The position numbers were made by a program, and so were the translations under genes. From Okeania sp. SIO2B3 (lineage in GTDB: Bacteria > Cyanobacteriota > Cyanobacteriia > Cyanobacteriales > Microcoleaceae), in assembly GCF_010672525.1 (NCBI RefSeq), contig NZ_JAAHGH010000024.1:22757-86756 (forward strand): 64,000 bases of DNA, written 5' to 3'. Below are positions 18,790 to 26,894 of the stretch, one piece after another. The stretch's first letter is position 1. Every line of letters starts with the position of its first letter. The notes below the pieces were generated by a model. The model saw nothing but the letters and a program-made list of their open reading frames with translations, made no database searches and had not been told where the DNA came from.

Positions 18790-18955
18790 GGGAGAGCTGT
18801 CAGCTTTCAGCTCTCAGCTCTAGGGTTTAAATGAATATAGACTGTTTCAGCTAGCTTTTAGACGTAAGTATAAATTCTGGTTCAATTAGTAAAGTTTTTA
18901 TCTAAAACTAAAAGCAATAGCTGATGGCTGATAGCTGACGGCTGATAGCTTACTT
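18790..18955. repeat. Dispersed repeat family C, copy 2
   Basis: Shares ATAGACTGTTTCAGC, TTCAATTAGTAAAG, AAAGCAATAGCTGATGGCTG and GACGGCTGA with 3490-3735, in the same order, but without the CCTGCGGAATG modules. Confidence 0.7.
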
Positions 18956-19039
18956 TAGGGGTGGGTTGACTCCTAAGAAACATCCTAGCTATTTGTAGCA
19001 AAAATTTATCAATTTGCTATAACTACTCTCAATTAACTC

Positions 19040-19897
19040 ATGGTAAAACAAAAAAAAATTAAGTCAATATTATCTATATTTGAGGCTCCTATCGGATTAT
19101 TCGCAGGGGCAACTTACCATTTTCGTGCTTTAATGATATTTGTCAAAAATCCAAAATTAATAGGTTATATAGTTGTTCCAATTTTGATTAATATCGTTGT
19201 AGGTATTCTTCTTTATATTAGTTTACTTCTACCAGGAATTGATTTAATTAATACTATTTTTAATAACTTATCTTTACGCTTTGATGCTTTGATTGCTCAA
19301 TTACCAAAATGGTTAAACTTCTTAAGTTATATAGATAATGTTTTATATAAACTTGTACAAGTAATTCTCTTACCAATATTATTGCTGATAATTGGATTTT
19401 TGTTAGTACAATTTGGAGCTATTCTAGGTTCACCTTTTTATGGTCAACTTTCTGAGCAATTAGAAAAAATTATAACTGGCACATTGCCTGAAGCTCCACC
19501 AAGCTTATTAGGCTCTCTCAGAGATATTTGGCGAGCCATACTTTTTGAGTTAAAAAAAATTGGATTACTCTTAGTAATAGGTTTGCCTATGTTGCTACTC
19601 AACTTTCTCCCTGGAGGCTCTTTAATCGTAACTATTGGTGGCATAGTTCTAACAACTTCCATTGTTTGTCTTGACTTTTTTGATGGGTTTTTGGAGAGAA
19701 GAAAATTAAAATTTCGAGAGAAGTTAACAGTAGTGCGTCGTAGCTTACCAGCAAGTGCCACTTTTGGGTTAATTTGTCAAGCTTTAATTACCATTCCCAT
19801 AGTTAACTTCTTAGGTATTCCACTATGTGTCGCGGCAGGGACTTTATTTTGTTGCGATCGCGTCTTACCAAACTTACTGCCAGATCATCAAGCTTAA
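19040..19897 (+). CDS. EI24/CysZ-like integral membrane protein
   Basis: 285 residues with hydrophobic segments near 35-60, 95-130, 165-210 and 235-265. The sequence GATYHFRALMIFVKNPKLIGYIVVPILINIVV, then GSPFYGQLSEQLE, is the pattern of the EI24/CysZ (DUF540) family. E. coli CysZ takes up sulfate, while cyanobacterial homologs are uncharacterised, so sulfate transport is only a possibility. The loop between helices two and three (EKIITGTLPEAPPSLLGSLRDIWRAI) is cytoplasmic in the family. It is convergent with frp. Confidence 0.85.
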   Translation: MVKQKKIKSILSIFEAPIGLFAGATYHFRALMIFVKNPKLIGYIVVPILINIVVGILLYISLLLPGIDLINTIFNNLSLRFDALIAQLPKWLNFLSYIDNVLYKLVQVILLPILLLIIGFLLVQFGAILGSPFYGQLSEQLEKIITGTLPEAPPSLLGSLRDIWRAILFELKKIGLLLVIGLPMLLLNFLPGGSLIVTIGGIVLTTSIVCLDFFDGFLERRKLKFREKLTVVRRSLPASATFGLICQALITIPIVNFLGIPLCVAAGTLFCCDRVLPNLLPDHQA

Positions 19898-19971
19898 ATA
19901 GTGCGGGCTTAGATAGAATCGAAGTTCATTTCACAACCCGCTCTTGACTTAGATTTATAGTTCAGATGATA

Positions 19972-20304
19972 TTAGATAATACGAGTCATGGCAGATACTT
20001 TTGTGAGCTTTTCTTTATCCAAGCCTTCTAGCTCATCTATCTTCAACCATCCCTCTTTTACTAAGCCAGCTAGAGCAAAAATCACAGTTGCATTTCTGGA
20101 GTCATACTTGCCATCTAGATCGTATCTTCTGGCACTGAGGAAATCATGTAGATACCATAAATCATCAAATTCTTGAATTCCACTTGCTTGTTGGCGCACT
20201 GTTGTGACTAAAGCATTGATTTCTCGTTCCTTAGCTTTGGACAAAGCTGCTTGTGCAATCTTTTCTTCTGTTATAGACCACTGAGTATCAGTAAGTTGCA
20301 TCAT
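19972..20304 (-). CDS. frp: Fluorescence recovery protein (FRP)
   Basis: 110 residues, the family length (about 109 in Synechocystis). The central DDLWYLHDFLSARRYDLDGKYDSRNATVIFALAGLVKEG matches the conserved FRP block, including the Trp-x-x-His-Asp and Arg residues needed to act on OCP. FRP binds the C-terminal domain of red active OCP, speeds its return to the orange form and detaches it from the phycobilisome, ending photoprotective quenching. It lies just downstream of ocp on the same strand. A terminator between them (20441-20472) suggests it also has its own promoter, as reported for some cyanobacteria. Confidence 0.93.
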   Translation of the reverse strand: MMQLTDTQWSITEEKIAQAALSKAKEREINALVTTVRQQASGIQEFDDLWYLHDFLSARRYDLDGKYDSRNATVIFALAGLVKEGWLKIDELEGLDKEKLTKVSAMTRII

Positions 20305-20440
20305 CTTTCTTATTTCTTAAAATCTATGGTGTGATTATGATTTTTTATGTAATTGCTAATCGTAGCATATATAACCTAATTCAGTAGCTAGGTAAAATAA
20401 AATTTATATTAATTTACTCATCTATATTCCTTGCCATAAC

Positions 20441-20472
20441 AAAAAAAAAGAGTGTTCTATCTAAAGACACTC
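20441..20472 (-). terminator. Rho-independent terminator of ocp
   Basis: On the minus strand GAGTGT and ACACTC form a 6-bp stem with an 11-base loop, followed at once by nine T residues. It lies 56 bases after the ocp stop and before frp. Confidence 0.85.
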
Positions 20473-20527
20473 ACTAAAATTTATTTTTGTATAGTTAAAT
20501 ATTTTTGGTAAAGTTACCTATTTCTTT

Positions 20528-21487
20528 CTACCTGGCCAAATTTAACAACTCTTTAGCAGAGGCCAATAAGTCGATCGCCACAAAGAAAATTTTACCTTCA
20601 GCATTGAGCAAAAATCTCCAAGCAATATTCATACCTACACCAGCTCCAAACCAAGGAGTTTGGCATTTACCAGTAACCTTAATCTGAGTATAACCATCCT
20701 CAACAGGTTCAGAAATTCCTTGCTCTGGGATTAACTTCAGATTCTGACATTCTTCTTGAAAGAATCGCAAAATGGCATCTTTGCCCACAATTGGTCTACG
20801 GAAAGGAGGTTGTAGGCCGCCATCTGGAGTGAATAACTCAATCAGTGCATTAAAGTCATTGGCATTCAAGTTATTCATGTAATTCAAGATAGTAGGATTA
20901 TCAACACCTTGAATCGTAACTTTACTTCGCTCTGCCATATTCTGTGGAGCAACAACAGGCTCAGAAACTCGGGTATAGTTGCCCAAATTTTTAACATCAA
21001 AACCCATATCAATCACAGAATTTCTCAAAACAGTGATTTGCTGACCAGAATCTAATCCTTGAATAGTTCCCAAAACGGCTGAAGCATTAGCAGAAAGCTG
21101 ATAACCCTCTGGTATAGGAGCAACAAGTCCCTGATTCATCCATTCTCCAAGTTGATACCAAAAGCCCAACTTAATGTTTGGAGTCCAAGTACCGTAGGTG
21201 CGACATATTGGTGTATCGGCGCGGTTAGCCAAGTCACACATTACTTGGGTTTGCTCCTGAAAGTTCATTTGCTTAATTTCATTCATAGTTCTTTCTGCAA
21301 GCTGCATATTGGCAGCTCCTGGAGCAGCAATTGTGATTGTTTTGCCCATTTCTAAGTAAGCGAACCAAATGAGAGCTAGTTGGTCTTCTGCGCTTAGTTG
21401 AGTGAAGCGAGCGATGGTAGCTGGCACTGCATCAGCGGATAAGGTGCTGGGAAAGATATTACGAGCTGTATCAATTGAAAATGGCAT
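20528..21487 (-). CDS. ocp: Orange carotenoid protein (OCP1 type)
   Basis: Blue-light-activated carotenoid protein that quenches phycobilisome energy and scavenges singlet oxygen. From MPFSIDTARNIF (ATG 21487) it is 319 residues; the 11 residues further upstream in the frame are not family-like. Residues 1 to about 165 form the helical carotenoid-binding domain and about 195-319 the NTF2-like domain. Key residues are in place: Tyr44, Asn104, Trp110, Arg155, and Tyr203 and Trp290, which I equate with the two Synechocystis residues that hold the carotenoid keto group. The presence of frp supports the OCP1 class. Two direct copies of a 60-base sequence lie just upstream. Confidence 0.97.
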   Translation of the reverse strand: MPFSIDTARNIFPSTLSADAVPATIARFTQLSAEDQLALIWFAYLEMGKTITIAAPGAANMQLAERTMNEIKQMNFQEQTQVMCDLANRADTPICRTYGTWTPNIKLGFWYQLGEWMNQGLVAPIPEGYQLSANASAVLGTIQGLDSGQQITVLRNSVIDMGFDVKNLGNYTRVSEPVVAPQNMAERSKVTIQGVDNPTILNYMNNLNANDFNALIELFTPDGGLQPPFRRPIVGKDAILRFFQEECQNLKLIPEQGISEPVEDGYTQIKVTGKCQTPWFGAGVGMNIAWRFLLNAEGKIFFVAIDLLASAKELLNLAR

Positions 21488-21526
21488 AGGTTTATCTTGA
21501 TAAAGGAATCCAAAATTCAAAATTCA

Positions 21527-21635
21527 GAAATACCCACACTTTTCATTTCAATATGGGGTGGGTGGGGATTATCGGAAAATGATAAATACCCACACTTTTG
21601 ATTTAAACTAGGGTAGGTGGAGATTATTAGGAAAA
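21527..21635. repeat. Direct repeat in the ocp upstream region
   Basis: The word ATACCCACACTTTT recurs about 61 bases apart, each copy followed by a GGGT(G/A)GGTGG(G/A)GATTAT segment. It lies between ocp and sodN, within the likely promoter region of both. Confidence 0.6.
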
Positions 21636-21711
21636 GCTTTCCTTGTTAACCACTATTTCATCGTAACATTACTTTACATTTTTCATACACATAGGAATAT
21701 CTTAGAAAACT

Positions 21712-22170
21712 ATGCTCAATAGAATTGCTAATCAGATTAGAAAGTCCTTCCCTGCACCAGAAGTTAGCGCTCACTGCGATGGCCCTTGTGGTGTGTACGA
21801 CCCTGCTTCTGCTCGTATTTACGCTGAAGCTGTATTGTCTATGACTAAGAAAATCCTAGAGCTTGACCCAAAAGCTGGAGATCATAAGACTGCTAATACT
21901 CTTTCTCGTTATATTGCAATTAAGGAAGAGCAAGCTCAGAAGACTAAGGAAGATTTACTCGTTCTTTGGACTGATTATTTTAAGCCTGTACATTTAGAAA
22001 AGTATCCAGACCTCCACGATACTTTCTGGAAGGCTGCCAAGTTATGCTCTGCTTGTAAAGTAGAAGTTAGTTTGGAGCATGCTACTGAGTTACTAGCTGC
22101 TGTGGAGAAAATCCACGGTATGTTCTGGGCTACTAAGGAACGTGATGTAGCTTGGGTAAAGGCTAGCTAA
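21712..22170 (+). CDS. sodN: Nickel superoxide dismutase
   Basis: Converts superoxide to O2 and H2O2 with nickel. 152 residues: a propeptide of 20 residues (MLNRIANQIRKSFPAPEVSA) and then the nickel hook HCDGPCGVYDP, whose His1, Cys2 and Cys6 bind nickel after cleavage. The rest is the four-helix bundle (ARIYAEAVLSMTKKI, DLHDTFWKAAKLCSACK, ATELLAAVEKIHGMFW) that makes a hexamer. The next gene encodes the cleaving protease. Codon choice is more C-rich than in the neighbours, as expected for a highly expressed gene. This is the enzyme typical of marine cyanobacteria. Confidence 0.98.
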   Translation: MLNRIANQIRKSFPAPEVSAHCDGPCGVYDPASARIYAEAVLSMTKKILELDPKAGDHKTANTLSRYIAIKEEQAQKTKEDLLVLWTDYFKPVHLEKYPDLHDTFWKAAKLCSACKVEVSLEHATELLAAVEKIHGMFWATKERDVAWVKAS

Positions 22171-22185
22171 TTTTTTTCGTTTGAG

Positions 22186-22560
22186 GTGGTAGGTAAAAAG
22201 TTGATACAGGAAAGTAGTAATAAAGAGTTATTACTTTGGTTATTAAGGTTGCGTCAACGGTTTTGTGTCACTGGATTTTCTATGTTTCCTCTACTTAAGC
22301 CTGGGGAGGAAATTCTTGTGGATACAAGAGCCTACCGCCACTTTTTACCAGAAATTGGTGATCTGGTGGTGGCTGAACATCCCTATCGTCAAGATTTGAA
22401 AATAATTAAATGGGTTGCCTTTGTTGATGAAAAAGGTGACTGTTTTTTGATGGGAGAAAATAAGGAAGAAAGTAATGATAGTCGTTCTTTTGGTTGTGTG
22501 AGTTGGCAACAAATTATTGGTAGGGTTACTAGCAAGTTTCCTGTAATAATTAATAATTAG
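22186..22560 (+). CDS. sodX: Nickel superoxide dismutase maturation protease
   Basis: 124-residue S24/S26 signal-peptidase-like protein that removes the SodN propeptide. It has the catalytic serine in GFSMFPLLKPGEEILVD (Ser32) and the lysine base in LKIIKWV (Lys75), followed by FLMGENKEESNDSRSFG, the usual box D. The start is a GTG at 22186, 15 bases after the sodN stop; no strong ribosome-binding site is visible, so a TTG at 22201 is possible. The two genes form an operon. The stop codon TAG is the beginning of a dispersed inverted-repeat element (TAATTAGGGTTTGC), so the C-terminus may have been set by that insertion. Confidence 0.93.
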   Translation: MVGKKLIQESSNKELLLWLLRLRQRFCVTGFSMFPLLKPGEEILVDTRAYRHFLPEIGDLVVAEHPYRQDLKIIKWVAFVDEKGDCFLMGENKEESNDSRSFGCVSWQQIIGRVTSKFPVIINN

Positions 22561-22827
22561 GGTTTGCGTATGGAAAGTCTTTTTGCTCGGATAGGAGACA
22601 GGAGACAGGAGACAACCCACCCCTAACCCCTCCCAGGAGGGGAGAAATGGATCGGGAGCGAGGAGGTAGGAGCTGGCGTTTTGTCTCTCAATTTTTCTGC
22701 CATAATCATCCCAAAATACCTGGACTTTTGAGCTTTTTCCACCGAAAAGCTGCTACTTTTTTCAAGTCTAAAACGCTAAAACTAATATCAGTCAATACTT
22801 TTAGAATTAATCAGCAAGCCCTAATTA
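22554..22827. repeat. TIR-bounded miniature element, family B, copy 1
   Basis: About 274 bases from TAATTAGGGTTTGC to TCAGCAAGCCCTAATTA, ends that are inverted copies of each other. Inside is a GACAGGAGACAGG run and a CCCCTCCCAGGAGGGG palindrome. Copies with the same ends and inner words are at 33132-33540 and 56521-57000. Confidence 0.78.
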
Positions 22828-23611
22828 ATAATTAATTGTTCGGTAAATTTTAGGGAGTAGGAAATAGGGTGAAATAATTGGTGGTTTCTGTACGATAATT
22901 TATTTTATTTTTTATTGTTTGGAGATGTCTAATATCAAATCTGGTAGCATCGGTATATTTGGAAAGTTAATCTAGGAGTCAGGAGTTGTAGGGGCGAATG
23001 GCAATTCCCCTGTACAGGAGTCAGAAGGGAAGAGAATTTAGAAAGATTTCCTCTTTGATGAAGATGTAAAATTTTTTTATACCTAATTAAGCGGATTTGA
23101 TACAATTTTTAGGGGTAAATACAGAAAGCAAAAACTTCTCTAAAGTTCATCAAACTTACTCATAACTATAGCTGTCAAACTAAAATGAGTAAGTTTATTC
23201 AGTTGTCTATCCATTGAGTCGTTATCAGGTGAAGTTAAACGGTGGATAAGAGAATTATTGTTCTTATTCTCGGTCTATTTCATTAATTATTTTTTTTGCT
23301 TACCATATATTTATAAGCAGGTCAAACTACTATGAGAGTAACTGACAAAAATTAGTTCATCATCGTTGAATCAATGTTTGGCGATCGCTTACTTAAAGAA
23401 CGAAATAATTAGGGTTTTGGGCTGAAAATTTCCATTGGGTAATAATTACCCTTTGATTATAATTTCTTTATTTTATCACAAAAAGGCTGAAACTATTGAA
23501 ACTCCGTGAGCTAATTTAGGCTTTTTTTGATGTTTTTTGTCAGAGATTGATGACAAAATTTAAAATTTTAAAAGTATAATCTGATATTGATAATTAAAAC
23601 TTTTAACTTAA
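22828..23611. other. Intergenic region, 784 bp
   Basis: No gene is seen. It contains a GGAGATGTCTAATAT element (22850-22935), a GGGGCGAATGGCAATTCCCC palindrome (about 22990-23010), the 110-base element shared with 61.2 kb (23112-23222), and a HIP1 site near 23382. Confidence 0.6.
23112..23222 (+). repeat. 110-base two-copy element, copy 1
   Basis: Runs from GGGGTAAATACAGAAAGC to CAGTTGTCTATCCATTGAGT. It contains an inverted pair AAACTTACTCAT/ATGAGTAAGTTT about 25 bases apart. The reverse complement of 61208-61318 matches it with only a few differences and one 6-base replacement. Confidence 0.85.
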
Positions 23612-23838
23612 GCGATCGCTAAGGTCAAGGATGAGGATTTAATAAGATACAGAATTTAAAGGGCAAAGATTGAAAAATTTGAAATGACTTTTTCAGTTGT
23701 GGGGTATTTTTTGTGTTGAATAAAAAGTCATACTTGGGGGGGGACGAACCACCCCTAATGACTAAATCGTATCAGAAATTTTTTGCCGATGCAAGGGGAA
23801 TATCCTTTTCTCGCCGATTTTTTTGGTAGCTTCACAGA

Positions 23839-23973
23839 ATGCAGATTAGTCATCCGTATATCCGTGGCAATCCTTGTCTTGCCCTGACTTCTCTGAGAGT
23901 TGTTTGGGATTTAGGTAATGCAGAAGTTTTAAGGATTCTATGGAATCAGGCGATCGCTACTGTTAAGGAATGA
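23839..23973 (+). CDS. Possible 44-residue protein in tandem unit 1
   Basis: ATG to TGA, 44 residues. Residues 11-44 (NPCLALTSLRVVWDLGNAEVLRILWNQAIATVKE) are almost the same as in the frame at 24162, with silent as well as coding differences. No ribosome-binding site is obvious and no family is recognised. It may be a remnant of a longer gene carried by the repeat. Confidence 0.35.
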   Translation: MQISHPYIRGNPCLALTSLRVVWDLGNAEVLRILWNQAIATVKE

Positions 23974-24161
23974 GGATAAAAAATACAGAGATTCAAGAGG
24001 GAAGATTTCAAACTCGGATATGACTCATTCAGTTGTGGATATTGTGTTGAATAAAAAAATCATACGCAGGGGCGAACAACCCCCAATGATTAAATTGTAT
24101 CAGAAATTTTTTCTGCTGGCAAGGGGAATATCCTTGCGGATTTTTTAGGTAGCTTCACAGA

Positions 24162-24299
24162 ATGCAAGGTTCAGAAGATTTGCATCTGTGGCAAAATCCT
24201 TATCTTGCTCTGACTTGTCTGAGAGTTGTTTGGGATTTAGGCAATGCGGAAGTTGTCAGGATTCTATGGAATCAGGCGATCGCTACTGTTAAGGAATGA
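24162..24299 (+). CDS. Possible 45-residue protein in tandem unit 2
   Basis: ATG to TGA, 45 residues, paralogous to 23839-23973. The C-terminal two thirds (NPYLALTCLRVVWDLGNAEV and on) are conserved while the first ten residues differ. The third unit has a stop after three codons of the equivalent frame, so only two of three copies are open. Confidence 0.35.
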   Translation: MQGSEDLHLWQNPYLALTCLRVVWDLGNAEVVRILWNQAIATVKE

Positions 24300-24652
24300 G
24301 GATAAAAAAATACAGAGATTAAAGAGGGAAGATTTCAAACTTCGATATGACTCATTCAGTTGTGGGGTATTTTTTGCGTTGAATAAAAAGTCATGCGTAG
24401 GGGCGAACGACACCCAATGACTAAATTGTATCAGAAATTTTTTCTGCTGGCAAGGGGAATATCCTTGCGGATTTTTTAGGTAGCTTCACAGAATGCAAAT
24501 CTTCTGATCCGTGCATCCGTGGCAAAATCCTTGTCTTGCCCTGAGTTCTAAGCTCACACGGATTATGGCACGGATGTACGGATTAATTCGCGGGAGGGAA
24601 AGAAAAAGAGGGAAAAAGGGAAAAGAGGGAAAAGGGGAAAAGAGGAAGAATT

Positions 24653-26833
24653 CTAGGAACCAAAGGCAGAAACCACCGGAACAGACCAGACAATCCGAAA
24701 ACCTCTATTGTTGAAGAGGGCGACGGCATAGTAGTAGCCACGCCAGGCACACCGGCAAACCCAAGAATAGTCGTCCCAGCCACCACCACGGAGCAGTCTG
24801 ATATTACTATCACCTCCAGTTTCCCAAGCACTACCATCAGTAGGCGCTCCATTATAGTTATCATGCCAAACATCCTGACACCATTCCCAGACATTTCCAT
24901 GCATATCGTACAAACCAAAACTATTGGGTGGAAAAATTCCCACATCTGTAGTTTCTTCACAACATATTCCTCTCAGTTCATCAGCATAAATCTTTCTGTA
25001 ATCATAATAGTTAGCTAACTCAGACGTTATAGTTTCGCCAAAATAGAAAGGCGTTGTTGTTCCTGCTCGACAAGCATATTCCCACTGACTCTCACTGGGT
25101 AAACTATATTTTTTACCTGTTATGCCTGAGAGTTCCTGACAAAACTTTGTAGCCCAATTCCAGCTTACTTGTTCTACAGGGCGGTTTGCACCTTTAAAGT
25201 AAGAAGGATTATTTCCCATAACTGCTGACCACTGCGCTTGAGTGACTGGATACTTTCCCATGAAAAATTCTGGCACATCTACATAATTTTGCGGACTTTC
25301 ACTATCTCTTCTTCCTTCTTCCGTCTCTGGAGACCCCATGAAAAATCTACCTGCGGGAATTTTTACCATTTCTAGGGAAATTCCATTGCCGAGGTTTTCT
25401 CTCATTACTTCTGCTTTACCTGGAAGGCGACTTATTACTTCTCCTTTCCTGTTAACTATGACGGTAGTAAATGTCTGAATGGAAAATTTGGGTTGTGGTG
25501 GAGGGGTAGGTTTTGGTGTTGGTTCTGGTTGAGGGGGAGGTTCTGGTATTGGTTCTGAAGTAGAAATATTTTCTAGAGGTGTTCTACTCCACAAATATTT
25601 AGTTAACATTGCTGCGACAAACCCACCTACTGCCAAACCTCCTAATGTTAATAGTGGAAGGGGAGTTTCTGTTGTTGGTTCGGGAGGATAAATATTTTCT
25701 GGAGGTGTTTCTAGTGTTGGTTGGGAAGTAGAAATATTTTCTGGAGATGGTTTATTCCCAAAACCTCTACTTAATATTGCTGCGACAAACCCACTTCCTG
25801 CTAAACCTCCTAATATCAATATTTGTCTTCTAGTTTTATTCGTTTTATTAGGTTGGGGTTGGGGTTTTGCTACTACTGTTTCTGTTTGAGTAGGTAGGGG
25901 GACTGGTGTTGGTTCTGGTGGAGGGGGTGGTGGAGTTTGAAAATTTAATACTTTTAATACTTCTAATACTTTCATGGCATTTTCATAACGCTGTGAAAAA
26001 TATTCCCGCACCATGCTATCTAATATATTTGCCAGGTCGTCACTCACTTGTGCTTCATTTCGCCAGATAATATTTCCTGTCTTTGAGTCTGTTGGTAAGT
26101 TTTTTGGTTCTTTTCCTGTGAGTGCTTTTATTCCAACCATTCCCACTGCATAAATATCGCTACTCAATTTTGGTTTGCCGTTACTTTGTTCGCTTGGCAT
26201 ATACCCAGGTGTTCCGACTGCTACTGTTAAAGTAGTGGTTCCTGGTTGGTTAGTTGTAGTTAATACACTTATTTCTTTTACCGCACCAAAATCTATCAAT
26301 ACTATTTTGTTATCCGACTTTCGACGCATCAAATTTTGTGGCTTAATGTCTCGATGAATAATATTATTTTGATGAGCTACTGCTAATGCTTCTAATATTC
26401 CTATGAGTAAGGCAATAGTATAAGACTCGCTTAATTTTCTCCCCGACGTAAGTTCCCTACTAATATCGTGCCCTTCTATATATTCTTGTACTAGGTAAAA
26501 TTCTGTTCCTTCCTGAAAATGTGCAAATAATTTTGGTATTCGGTCTGAGTCTTTGCCTAATTTGTAGAGAGTCTTTGCTTCTCTCTCAAATAACTTTTGG
26601 GCAATAGCTAAAACTTCTGGGTCTGAACTTTTATTGTTGCTGAACCAAGGGATGAATCTTTGCAGAAAAGGTAAATCCCATTTTTTACTTCCTTTAGGCT
26701 TAAGATGCTTAAGGACACATTTGGGTTTTCCTGGTAAGTCTAAATCTTGAGCTAAGTAGGTATCTCCAAATCCTCCACTTCCCAGAGAGTCAATAATTTT
26801 ATAGTGGTTTCTCAGGATTTTTCCAGACTGCAT
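24653..26833 (-). CDS. Ser/Thr protein kinase with C-terminal FGE-sulfatase (C-type-lectin fold) domain
   Basis: 726 residues. Residues about 10-295 are a Hanks kinase: SLGSGGFGDTYLA, CVLKHL lysine, HRDIKPQN, DFGAVKE and GTPGYMPSEQ. A proline-rich linker holds a duplicated unit, each half with LLTLGGLAVGGFVAA or LILGGLAGSGFVAA as a membrane-like helix followed by ENISTS. Residues about 480-715 are an FGE-sulfatase domain: MVKIPAGRFFMGSPE, PVTQAQWSAVMG, SWNWATKFCQEL, YSLPSESQWEYACRAGT, DMHGNVWEWCQDVW and RLLRGGGWDD. The last 40 residues differ strongly from the family consensus in the manner of a retroelement-diversified region. The kinase would be cytoplasmic and the lectin-fold domain probably a ligand- or partner-binding part. 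Confidence 0.93.
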   Translation of the reverse strand: MQSGKILRNHYKIIDSLGSGGFGDTYLAQDLDLPGKPKCVLKHLKPKGSKKWDLPFLQRFIPWFSNNKSSDPEVLAIAQKLFEREAKTLYKLGKDSDRIPKLFAHFQEGTEFYLVQEYIEGHDISRELTSGRKLSESYTIALLIGILEALAVAHQNNIIHRDIKPQNLMRRKSDNKIVLIDFGAVKEISVLTTTNQPGTTTLTVAVGTPGYMPSEQSNGKPKLSSDIYAVGMVGIKALTGKEPKNLPTDSKTGNIIWRNEAQVSDDLANILDSMVREYFSQRYENAMKVLEVLKVLNFQTPPPPPPEPTPVPLPTQTETVVAKPQPQPNKTNKTRRQILILGGLAGSGFVAAILSRGFGNKPSPENISTSQPTLETPPENIYPPEPTTETPLPLLTLGGLAVGGFVAAMLTKYLWSRTPLENISTSEPIPEPPPQPEPTPKPTPPPQPKFSIQTFTTVIVNRKGEVISRLPGKAEVMRENLGNGISLEMVKIPAGRFFMGSPETEEGRRDSESPQNYVDVPEFFMGKYPVTQAQWSAVMGNNPSYFKGANRPVEQVSWNWATKFCQELSGITGKKYSLPSESQWEYACRAGTTTPFYFGETITSELANYYDYRKIYADELRGICCEETTDVGIFPPNSFGLYDMHGNVWEWCQDVWHDNYNGAPTDGSAWETGGDSNIRLLRGGGWDDYSWVCRCAWRGYYYAVALFNNRGFRIVWSVPVVSAFGS
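24707..24775 (-). other. Candidate DGR variable region in the kinase-FGE gene
   Basis: The codons after RLLRGGGW and before RGFRIV encode DDYSWVCRCAWRGYYYAVAL and then FNN. Almost all end in C or T, as if derived from AAC/AAT codons by changing only the A positions (GAC, TAT, GTT, GTC, CTC, TTC, AAC, AAT). FGE/C-type-lectin domains are the known targets of diversity-generating retroelements in cyanobacteria. No template repeat or reverse transcriptase is found in this window, so it would be served from elsewhere. Confidence 0.6.
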
Positions 26834-26894
26834 GATTTTTTCAGTTATCAGACTTTCCTTTACCTGGGAAATATGCTGTTTTTGGCCTAATCAA

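Larger units (their letters stand above)
17570..19039. other. Intergenic region of 1.47 kb, repeats only
   Basis: No gene is supported. Contents are: GGGAACAGGCAACAGG units at 17828-17862, a CTCCTGGGAGGAG palindrome with GGGGTGGGTTGACTC at 18155-18190, a nested palindromic element at 18303-18417, a purine run near 18570-18595, a second CTCCCTCC/GGGAG module near 18775, a family C copy at 18790-18955, and another GGGGTGGGTTGACTC at 18958-18972. Confidence 0.7.
23612..24553. repeat. Tandem array, three units of about 326-338 bp
   Basis: Units start with GCGATCGCTA at 23612, 23950 and 24276. Each has AATGAGGATAAAA, a CAGTTGTGG word, a GTTGAATAAAAAGTCAT word, TATCAGAAATTTTTT, GCAAGGGGAATATCCTT and GTAGCTTCACAGAATGCA in order. 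Units 1 and 2 end in a short open frame; unit 3 is cut near 24553, just beyond the kinase-FGE gene. Confidence 0.9.

Noticed and set aside
23612..24553. DGR template repeat behind the kinase-FGE gene
   Set aside because: The tandem units do not contain a version of the RLLRGGGW...RGFRIV segment with adenines; no reverse transcriptase frame is seen.
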